Shown here piece by piece: positions 1 to 5,808 of a stretch of DNA of 7,063 nt (positions are counted from its first letter, which is position 1; every line of letters begins with the position of its first letter). The stretch is from Treponema sp. (GTDB lineage: Bacteria > Spirochaetota > Spirochaetia > Treponematales > Treponemataceae). The notes below the pieces were generated by a model. The model saw only the letters and a program-made list of their open reading frames with translations. It searched no databases and was not told the DNA's origin. The DNA is taken from assembly GCA_024699205.1 (NCBI GenBank), contig JAILQA010000237.1, forward strand, positions 1 to 7,063, in the 5' to 3' direction. The translations under genes and the position numbers were made by a program.

Positions 1-5
1 AGAGA

Positions 6-15
6 AGAGGAGAAG
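6..15 (+). promoter_or_regulatory. Shine-Dalgarno site of the GH130 gene
   Basis: The purine-rich run AGAGGAGAAG contains GAGGAG at 7-12, six bases before the ATG at 19. This is a strong ribosome binding site and fixes the start of the phosphorylase gene. The promoter is not in the window; only 18 bases precede the start codon. Confidence 0.85.
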
Positions 16-18
16 ATT

Positions 19-1188
19 ATGATTCACCCAAAATATTATGAAATGAAAAAAGAGCAGGAAGCTTTTTTATCCCGAAAAAATAAAATCAATACAAGCTTTT
101 ACAACGGTATTTATGACCGCTGGGAAAACCCTATTTTAACCCGCGATTCAATTCCTCTTGAATGGAAATACGATTTATGCCAGGAAACAAATCCCTTCTT
201 CATGGAACGCCTTGGAATAAATGCAGTGATGAACTCAGGGGCAATCTATCTGAATGGAAAATACTGTCTCGTTTGCCGTGTTGAAGGAAATGACCGAAAA
301 TCCTTTTTTGCTCTTGCTCAAAGTGACAACGGCGTAGACGGCTTTAGATTTACAGACTACCCTATTCAGTTGCCAGATACCTGCCCGGAAGAAACCAACG
401 TTTATGACATGCGTCTTACCCAGCATGAAGACGGCTGGATTTACGGAGTATTTTGTTCCGAAAGCAAAGATAAAAGTAATCCAGATTTGGGAGCCGCAGT
501 TGCAGCCGCTGGAATTGTCCGCACAAAAGATTTAATCAGCTGGGAACGCCTTCCAAACCTTGTTACAAAAAACTCACCGCAGCAGAGAAACGTCTGCCTT
601 CATCCTGAGTTTGTAAATGGAAAATACGCCTTCTACACCCGCCCAATGGATGATTTTATAAACACAGGAAGCGGCGGAGGAATAGGCTTTGGACTTTGCG
701 ACGATATTACACATGCAGTAATTGATGAAGAAAAAATCATTTCAAAGCGCATTTACCACACAATCACAGAAGCAAAAAACGGAGCTGGAGCAACGCCAAT
801 CAAAACTTCAAAAGGCTGGATTCATATTGCTCACGGAGTACGCAACACAGCTGATGGATTACGCTATGTACTTTATGTATATGCAACTTCACTTGAAGAC
901 CCGTCAAAAGTAATTGCAGAACCAAGCGGAGTTTTCTTAGTGCCACTTGGAGCAGAAAGAACCGGAGATGTAAGCAATGTTGTTTTCTCAAACGGAGCAA
1001 TTGAACACGAGGGAAAAGTTTTTATCTACTATGCAAGCAGCGACACCAGAATGCACGTTGCCACAACAAGCCTGGAAAAACTGATTGATTATACTTTCAA
1101 TACTCCTTCAGATCCGCACCGAAGCCCTGACTGTGTAAAACAAAGATGTGAATTAATCAGAAAAAATATGGAACTGCTTAAAAAATAA
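19..1188 (+). CDS. GH130 family 4-O-beta-D-mannosyl-D-glucose phosphorylase
   Basis: Predicted cytoplasmic enzyme of glycoside hydrolase family 130, most like subfamily 1 (EC 2.4.1.281). The known reaction is phosphorolysis of mannosyl-beta-1,4-glucose to mannose 1-phosphate and glucose, the last step of the mannan pathway that runs through a 2-epimerase. The 389-residue length fits the family and there is no signal peptide or membrane segment. The five-bladed propeller signatures are visible: residues 82-90 (YCLVCRVEG), 127-133 (NVYDMRL) with D130 at the place of the catalytic aspartate (about 131 in characterised enzymes), 254-263 ([10 protein letters not shown]), 271-275 (AHGVR) and 337-347 ([11 protein letters not shown]). 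The ATG follows a strong Shine-Dalgarno site at normal spacing. The gene is convergent with its right-hand neighbour, and a hairpin with a T-run follows at 1225-1271, so it is probably the last gene of an operon. Family assignment is firm; the exact disaccharide is inferred, and mannosyl-N-acetylglucosamine or mannobiose phosphorylase are less likely alternatives. Confidence 0.93.
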   Translation: MIHPKYYEMKKEQEAFLSRKNKINTSFYNGIYDRWENPILTRDSIPLEWKYDLCQETNPFFMERLGINAVMNSGAIYLNGKYCLVCRVEGNDRKSFFALAQSDNGVDGFRFTDYPIQLPDTCPEETNVYDMRLTQHEDGWIYGVFCSESKDKSNPDLGAAVAAAGIVRTKDLISWERLPNLVTKNSPQQRNVCLHPEFVNGKYAFYTRPMDDFINTGSGGGIGFGLCDDITHAVIDEEKIISKRIYHTITEAKNGAGATPIKTSKGWIHIAHGVRNTADGLRYVLYVYATSLEDPSKVIAEPSGVFLVPLGAERTGDVSNVVFSNGAIEHEGKVFIYYASSDTRMHVATTSLEKLIDYTFNTPSDPHRSPDCVKQRCELIRKNMELLKK

Positions 1189-1211
1189 GGAATAGGTAAC
1201 AAGACTCCTTA
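1180..1211 (-). terminator. Putative intrinsic terminator of the leftward helicase cluster
   Basis: Read on the minus strand, TAAGGAGT (1211-1204) can pair with ATTCCTTA (1193-1186). This gives an eight-pair stem with one G-U pair and a 10-base loop, followed at once by six T (1185-1180). It begins 15 bases after the TGA of the phosphatase gene. The stem is AU-rich, so efficiency may be modest. Its distal arm contains the TAA stop of the GH130 gene, and the T-run is the complement of that gene's final lysine codons. On the plus strand the same hairpin has a mismatch and no T-run after it. Confidence 0.5.
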
Positions 1212-1224
1212 GAGTACTCAAACC

Positions 1225-1271
1225 AATCAGGCCTGCGGATTAACTTTTTTCTGCCAGGTCTGATTTTTTTT
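1225..1271 (+). terminator. Putative intrinsic terminator of the GH130 gene
   Basis: AATCAGGCCTG (1225-1235) pairs with CAGGTCTGATT (1255-1265) over 11 bases with a single G-U pair. The loop is 19 bases, and the run of eight T at 1264-1271 completes a rho-independent signal about 36 bases after the GH130 stop. The loop is longer than usual. Nearly the whole structure lies inside the 3' end of the convergent phosphatase gene. On the minus strand the bases after the stem are GGTTTGAG, so the signal is directional for rightward transcription. Confidence 0.65.
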
Positions 1272-1838
1272 GTCATAATCGTAAATCACTTCCTGACAAT
1301 TTTTTGCAAGTCCATCTCCCCAAAAATGTGCAATATCACGTTTATCCAGATAACACATAATCGATGAAAGTAAAGCCCCGTGAGCAACAATAAGAATCTT
1401 TCCATCGTCGTTAGCAAAAGGCTCTATTTCCTTTTGAATAAAATTAGTTGTTCGCAAGTATAACTCTTCAAGTCGCTCTCCACCTGCAGGAGGTACATAC
1501 AAATCTGCCTGATTATACGAAAAAAAGTATTTGAAGGGAGAATCAGATTTAATCCAGTCAGAATAATAATTTCCTTCTCCACTACCAAAGCTGATTTCGC
1601 GGAGACGTTCATCTTTTTTGATTAAGTCCTTTTGATTTTTGCAGATAATTTCGGCAGTTGTAAAAGCCCGGCTTAATGGAGAAGAAAAAATCTTATTAAA
1701 ATGAAGGCTTGATAATCTTTCAGCCGCACCTTCCGCCATTCTTATGCCTTCTGCACTAAGAGGAACATCAATATTTCCCTGCAAACGATTCTGCTTATTC
1801 CATTCCGTTTCACCATGACGGATTAAATACAATTCCAT
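1227..1838 (-). CDS. Histidine phosphatase family protein (phosphoglycerate mutase-like)
   Basis: Member of the histidine phosphatase superfamily, branch 1 (cofactor-independent phosphatase / GpmB / CobC type), 203 residues, cytoplasmic. The phosphate pocket is complete: LIRHGETEWN at residues 5-14 with R7 and the phospho-accepting H8, SSPLSRAFTTAE at 52-63 with R57, LREISFGSGEG at 79-89 with E81 as the likely general acid, and VAHGALLSS at 151-159 with H153. The substrate cannot be inferred: the family includes alpha-ribazole phosphatase, sugar-phosphate, nucleotide and protein phosphatases. The ATG is supported by GGTGGTGAT six bases upstream and by the usual few residues before RHGE. It is the third gene of the leftward cluster, 22 bases after the helicase-associated protein, so co-transcription is likely. 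Its 3' end holds the terminator of the convergent GH130 gene. No cobalamin genes are near, so a cobC label would be unsupported. Confidence 0.92.
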   Translation of the reverse strand: MELYLIRHGETEWNKQNRLQGNIDVPLSAEGIRMAEGAAERLSSLHFNKIFSSPLSRAFTTAEIICKNQKDLIKKDERLREISFGSGEGNYYSDWIKSDSPFKYFFSYNQADLYVPPAGGERLEELYLRTTNFIQKEIEPFANDDGKILIVAHGALLSSIMCYLDKRDIAHFWGDGLAKNCQEVIYDYDKKNQTWQKKVNPQA

Positions 1839-1840
1839 AA

Positions 1841-1850
1841 ATCACCACCC
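1841..1850 (-). promoter_or_regulatory. Shine-Dalgarno site of the phosphatase gene
   Basis: On the minus strand GGGTGGTGAT precedes the ATG at 1838. GGTGGTGAT matches the extended anti-Shine-Dalgarno complement GGAGGTGAT at eight of nine bases, with six bases between GGTGG and the ATG. It sits in the 22-base gap after the upstream stop codon, so this gene has its own ribosome entry although probably co-transcribed. Confidence 0.7.
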
Positions 1851-1860
1851 TATAAAATCA

Positions 1861-3966
1861 TCAGAATCTCAAACGCCGGATATGAGTTACCTTGCTCACA
1901 AAAACATTAAGAATATCAGCAGACGGTTGAACTTCAAATCTTACAATCGCATCCGCATATTCTTTAGTAATTCCAAGTGCTTTTCCAACCCAGGTACAAT
2001 ACTGACCATCCTGAACATAATGAGGAAGTGTAATTTCCAGCATATCCTGACTTTTCATTGCAGCTTCAAAAAGGCGTAATTTTCCGGCATAATCCATTCC
2101 ATCAGCTTCAAGGATTTCTGTCCTGACACTTGCAATTTCCAGCTGTTCTTTAGAAAGAATCAGACGATTACGCAATCTGTTCATTAAAGATTCCTTTTGA
2201 TTATCGGAAAGCTTCATTGCTTCAAGCTCTTTGCGAAGATTATTCAGAAGTTCACTTGCCTTTGAATAATTTACAGCAGTTTCAGTTGAATCCTTAGAAA
2301 CCTTTGAAAGCTCAAGTTCTTTAGACAGTGCAAGATTTATACCATTTCTAAGCAGGGGGAAAGGCACTCTTTCTTCATTCTGATTGGAATTATTAATTTT
2401 TCCCATAAACTCAAGGCCACTGCTTTTAATAAATATGGAAATATCAACCGTATCAGGAATGTTCAAAAGATAAATGCCATCAGCAAGCTTTTCCTTTATG
2501 TATTTTTTTATATTTGGATTATTTTCTACAAAAGTGACATTAGCTTCAGAAACCTTGAGCACATATCCGTGATAAATCATTGCCGAAGTATAAGAATTAT
2601 ACCAGTCAGCTATTGAGATTTTTAGATTTTGAGGCAAATCGTAATAGGTATATTTTTCCAGCTCAGAAAAAATATCCTCCGGGGTATAGCCCATATCAAA
2701 ATACAAAGAAACTGTCTGCCGATTTATTTCATATTCAGAAACAACACCGCTGCTCTTAACAGAAAGAAAATAAACAAGATTAAGAAGCTTGCTTAAAGAA
2801 AGTGCAGGCATTATCGTTACGGTAAAAGTTGATTCAATATTAACAACCTTAGGATTTTGTAAAGACTGATTCTCCTGCTCCTTCAAAAGTGGATAAGGAA
2901 CAAAAACTTCAGTGCCATCAGCATTAAGTCCTTTTTTTTGCAAAAGTCCAAACTCAACGGCAAAATCAATCATGCGGTCAATAATATTTCCAGCCTGAAC
3001 ATCATCCTGAGAAAGGGATTTAGGTTTTGCTGCTTCCAGAATCTGACTGAATCTTGATTTCTTTTTATCAAAAACCGTATCAGAACTTTTAGACGCTACA
3101 AGAAATGCCAGCTTTATTAAAGTTGAGCGGCTATAACCATTCTCTGGAATAGATGAAATGCAATCCAGAAAGAGTTGAGCCTCTTTTTTAAGACCATCTC
3201 TGCTCAATCTTGAAGAGGAAGCCGCACATAACAAGGCATACTGCTTAGATGCATCTAGTTCAGCAAACATTTCCAGTCTTTTTTTATCAAGCTCGTAAGT
3301 TTTTTCACCTTCAAAAAGCAGATGAAGATTTATAAAGGCCGTAAACAAAGATTGAAGACAGGCCCCTTTTCCAGGGAAAACTTTTTCCAGCTTGTTTGCA
3401 TCATTTTTTTTGATTGTTCCGTCCTGTTTACAGGAACAACCGTTTGTATGAATATAAGAAATAAAAGCCGCCAGAAAATCAGGGGAAAGGCAGAAAACAT
3501 CCTCCATGGAATAAGACACGACCTGCTCTTCCATAAGGATATTGCTGATTTTTAAAAGCGGCTCAAGTTTATCCAGTACCAAGGGATTTATGCGTAAATA
3601 TTTTTTTTCTGAATCCCCTGCCTTTTCAGAATAAATTAAAAGTCTTAAAGTAAGGTTTGATATTTGAGAATAGATGTCGCTGAGGGAATAATCTTTTATA
3701 AAAAAATCGGCAAGGAGCTTTGTTGTCGCGTTCGGTATAAAATGGATTGCCGTAAGAATCTTAATGTCAAACTCATCCAGAAAACATATTATTGTTTCAA
3801 GATTTTTTTCATTTCTGATAAAGCTTGCAAGCTGTTCTACAAGACGATGCTTATTATAGGGAGTTTTTACTTCTCCCAGATACAACCTGATGATTTCAAA
3901 AAAGTTTTCATCAGGGAGAGAGGAAATAATATTGCACCAGTCATCTATGCTATTTTTATCAATCAT
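1861..3966 (-). CDS. Helicase-associated protein, partner of the adjacent XPB-like helicase
   Basis: A 701-residue predicted cytoplasmic protein with no helicase motifs of its own. Residues about 376-475 resemble the Helicase_C_3 / XPB N-terminal domain (PF13625-like). The stretch 412-447 aligns by eye with residues 47-82 of the neighbouring helicase, sharing Y, a G-x-x-PED block (426-431 here, 61-66 there), L-x-K-x-x-x-YD and a PQ pair. Residues 1-370 look all-helical and may hold winged-helix repeats. Residues about 550-620 are charged and helical, possibly coiled coil. The last 80 residues, ending KVTHIRRLRF, are faintly like a WYL domain but lack a clear WYL triad. The start ATG overlaps the helicase stop by 8 bases (ATGATTGA). 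A GGAGA lies 14 bases upstream, too far to be ideal, so translational coupling is likely. The same pairing of ercc3-type helicase and large helicase-associated protein is known, from memory, in actinobacteria (Rv0861c/Rv0862c) and treponemes. Its biochemical role is not known to me; accessory or regulatory subunit is inference. Three A8 runs lie in the coding strand. Confidence 0.85.
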   Translation of the reverse strand: MIDKNSIDDWCNIISSLPDENFFEIIRLYLGEVKTPYNKHRLVEQLASFIRNEKNLETIICFLDEFDIKILTAIHFIPNATTKLLADFFIKDYSLSDIYSQISNLTLRLLIYSEKAGDSEKKYLRINPLVLDKLEPLLKISNILMEEQVVSYSMEDVFCLSPDFLAAFISYIHTNGCSCKQDGTIKKNDANKLEKVFPGKGACLQSLFTAFINLHLLFEGEKTYELDKKRLEMFAELDASKQYALLCAASSSRLSRDGLKKEAQLFLDCISSIPENGYSRSTLIKLAFLVASKSSDTVFDKKKSRFSQILEAAKPKSLSQDDVQAGNIIDRMIDFAVEFGLLQKKGLNADGTEVFVPYPLLKEQENQSLQNPKVVNIESTFTVTIMPALSLSKLLNLVYFLSVKSSGVVSEYEINRQTVSLYFDMGYTPEDIFSELEKYTYYDLPQNLKISIADWYNSYTSAMIYHGYVLKVSEANVTFVENNPNIKKYIKEKLADGIYLLNIPDTVDISIFIKSSGLEFMGKINNSNQNEERVPFPLLRNGINLALSKELELSKVSKDSTETAVNYSKASELLNNLRKELEAMKLSDNQKESLMNRLRNRLILSKEQLEIASVRTEILEADGMDYAGKLRLFEAAMKSQDMLEITLPHYVQDGQYCTWVGKALGITKEYADAIVRFEVQPSADILNVFVSKVTHIRRLRF

Positions 3967-5752
3967 AATTTTCTAAAAACTCTCCATCGTCTGTATAACG
4001 CACAATTCTATATTCATAGCCCTGTTCTGCCAGAAACTTCTGACGATTAGAGCCAAACTCTTCTTCTATTGTGTTTCTTGTAATCAAAGTAAAAAATCTG
4101 GAAGTTCTTTCTTTAGGGCGCAATATTCTTCCCAATCGCTGGGCTTCTTCCTGACGGCTTCCAAAAGTTCCCGAAACCTGAATTGCAAGAGAAGCATCCG
4201 GCAAATCTATTGCAAAATTAGCTACTTTAGATACAACCAGAACATTTATTTTTCCTGCGCGGAAATCTCCGTAGATTTTATCACGCTCAGCATTTGGAGT
4301 TTTTCCAGTGATTATAGGCGCGTGGAGCATTTCTGCAATTTCATCCAGTTGAGAAAGATACTGACCTATAATAAGGATTTTGTCCTGAGGATATTTTTCT
4401 ATAATTTGTTTTACAACCGGCAACTTTGCTTTATTTTCACTTGCAATTCTGTGCTTTATTCTTGCTCCGGCAACTGCATAATCAATTTCTTTTTCAACAG
4501 ATAAATCTATTCGAACTTCAATACATTCGGCAGTTGCAATCCAGTGATCCCGTTCCAGTTCTTTCCAGGGAACATCGTAACGCTTAGGACCAACCAGACT
4601 GAACACATAACCTTCGCAGCCATCTTCACGAACCAGAGTTGCTGTCAATCCAACCCGTCTGACTGCCTGAAGTTCTGCAACAACTCTAAAAACCGGAGCC
4701 GGAAGCATGTGAACTTCATCATAAATAATCAGGCCCCAGGGACGTTCATGGAAAATAGAAAAATGAGGATAAGGACCTTCTTTATTTGGTCGCCAGGTCA
4801 AAACCTGATAAGTTGCAACCGTGACAGGTTTAATGCTTTTTGATTCACCAGTATATTCTGCAATATCTTCTGCTTTTAGAGAGGTTTTATCCAAAAGTTC
4901 GTCAATCCACTGGTGGACGGCAGAAATATTCGTTGTAATAATCAGTGTCGAAGTTTTAAGTAAATCCATAATCTGCATTCCAACTATGGTTTTACCAGCT
5001 CCACACGGAAGAACAATTGTACCAAAGCCTGTTCCCGGACCTTTATCACCTACAAGCGCTTTTGCGGAATCAATCTGATACTGACGGATTTCAAAAGGTT
5101 TTCCATTACCGGTAGTCTCACGCAGAGATATTTCAAGAGGTTCGCCGTCTGTGAGAGGAACATCATCCTTTACCGGCCAGCCTGCTTTTAATAAAAGCTG
5201 TTTTATTGTTCCACGGTCAGTCAAAGGAAGAATAAAACATTGTTTTTTCTCTGCTTCAGAAACAGATTTATCTTCACCTTCGTAATCACAGGCTGTCAGT
5301 ACCTTTTTGAGAGACTGATTAGCAAGGATTTCTTTATACACTGGCAGGGAATTGCAAACCAGATAAAGATATTTTTCTACCAAAGTCTTTTTTTCGGAAT
5401 CATCTTTTATTGCTTTTTCAGGATTCAAAAGAACTTCTTTTTCAGGCCCGGAAATCAGTCTTAATTTGCCAAATCTTCCGGCAGTTTCATGAATCCACAT
5501 AATGATAGACTGAGGAATATCATAGCGGGCAAACTTTTGTAAAACATTTACTGCATCTTCGGGCTTAAAACCAGCACTGGTTGCATTCCACAAAGAAAGG
5601 GGAGAAAGTCTGTATGTATGAAGATGTTCAGGGGATTTTTCAAGTTCTGCAAAAGGAATAAGTGCATTGCGGCACTCTTCTGCAAGAGGCGCATGGACAT
5701 CAAGCAGAAGAGTTCTATCGCCCTGAACAATCAATGGATTTTCATAATTCAT
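3959..5752 (-). CDS. xpb: XPB/Ssl2 (ERCC3)-family superfamily 2 DNA helicase
   Basis: A 597-residue SF2 helicase of the bacterial XPB type, a family with 3'-to-5' DNA unwinding and suspected repair roles. Residues 1-100 form the XPB N-terminal domain, with LIVQGDRTLLL at 7-17, FAELEKSPEHLHTYRLSPLS at 34-53 and WNATSAGFKPED at 55-66. The helicase core follows: RQYQ (223-226), Walker A PCGAGKT (249-255), the XPB-type DEVH box (345-348), LTAT motif III (369-372) running directly into the RED motif R375-E376-D377 diagnostic of XPB, ILIIGQY (459-465), motif V at about 504-525, and motif VI EEAQRLGRILRP (535-546) with its arginine fingers. All key residues are intact. No Shine-Dalgarno precedes the ATG; a TATAAT-type promoter places the transcript start about five bases upstream. 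The gene overlaps the next one by 8 bases. No Bax1-like nuclease, the archaeal XPB partner, is visible in the window. Confidence 0.96.
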   Translation of the reverse strand: MNYENPLIVQGDRTLLLDVHAPLAEECRNALIPFAELEKSPEHLHTYRLSPLSLWNATSAGFKPEDAVNVLQKFARYDIPQSIIMWIHETAGRFGKLRLISGPEKEVLLNPEKAIKDDSEKKTLVEKYLYLVCNSLPVYKEILANQSLKKVLTACDYEGEDKSVSEAEKKQCFILPLTDRGTIKQLLLKAGWPVKDDVPLTDGEPLEISLRETTGNGKPFEIRQYQIDSAKALVGDKGPGTGFGTIVLPCGAGKTIVGMQIMDLLKTSTLIITTNISAVHQWIDELLDKTSLKAEDIAEYTGESKSIKPVTVATYQVLTWRPNKEGPYPHFSIFHERPWGLIIYDEVHMLPAPVFRVVAELQAVRRVGLTATLVREDGCEGYVFSLVGPKRYDVPWKELERDHWIATAECIEVRIDLSVEKEIDYAVAGARIKHRIASENKAKLPVVKQIIEKYPQDKILIIGQYLSQLDEIAEMLHAPIITGKTPNAERDKIYGDFRAGKINVLVVSKVANFAIDLPDASLAIQVSGTFGSRQEEAQRLGRILRPKERTSRFFTLITRNTIEEEFGSNRQKFLAEQGYEYRIVRYTDDGEFLENYD

Positions 5753-5784
5753 CGCAAAAGAAGATTATACTGTTTTTTTGCGAT
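5751..5784. repeat. Inverted repeat enclosing the helicase promoter -10 box and start codon
   Basis: ATCGCAAAA (5751-5759) and TTTTGCGAT (5776-5784) are perfect 9-bp inverted arms separated by 16 bases, with centres 25 bp apart. After a G-U position the pairing can extend two more A-T pairs inward. The region between the arms contains the TATAAT box, and the left arm covers the predicted transcription start and the first two bases of the helicase ATG. It could be a repressor operator or, in read-through RNA from the upstream gene, a hairpin hiding the start codon. No T-run follows on either strand, so it is not an intrinsic terminator. Confidence 0.6.
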
Positions 5785-5792
5785 AGAAACAA
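5764..5792 (-). promoter_or_regulatory. Sigma70-type promoter of the helicase cluster
   Basis: On the minus strand TTGTTT (5792-5787) is followed after exactly 17 bases by a perfect TATAAT (5769-5764). The predicted start of transcription is near 5757, about five bases before the ATG at 5752, giving a nearly leaderless mRNA. The -35 keeps only the TTG of the consensus. It lies in the 56-base gap between the AICAR transformylase stop and the helicase start and would drive helicase, partner and phosphatase. Confidence 0.65.
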
Positions 5793-5808
5793 TTAGAGAT
5801 AGAAAAAA

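Noticed and set aside
1227..1838. Naming the phosphatase cobC or gpmB.
   Set aside because: The catalytic motifs are common to the whole superfamily and no cobalamin or glycolytic context is present.
3664..4050. A 128-codon rightward open frame across the helicase/partner junction, and other open frames of 60-99 codons opposite the large genes.
   Set aside because: They lie antisense to genes with firm family evidence, lack ribosome sites and their translations show no recognisable domains. They are by-products of AT-rich coding sequence.
3959..5752. Helicase as part of an anti-phage defence island or mobile element.
   Set aside because: No nuclease, methyltransferase, integrase, transposase, terminal repeats or composition shift is visible, and the XPB signatures with an adjacent helicase-associated protein match a chromosomal gene pair known in other bacteria.
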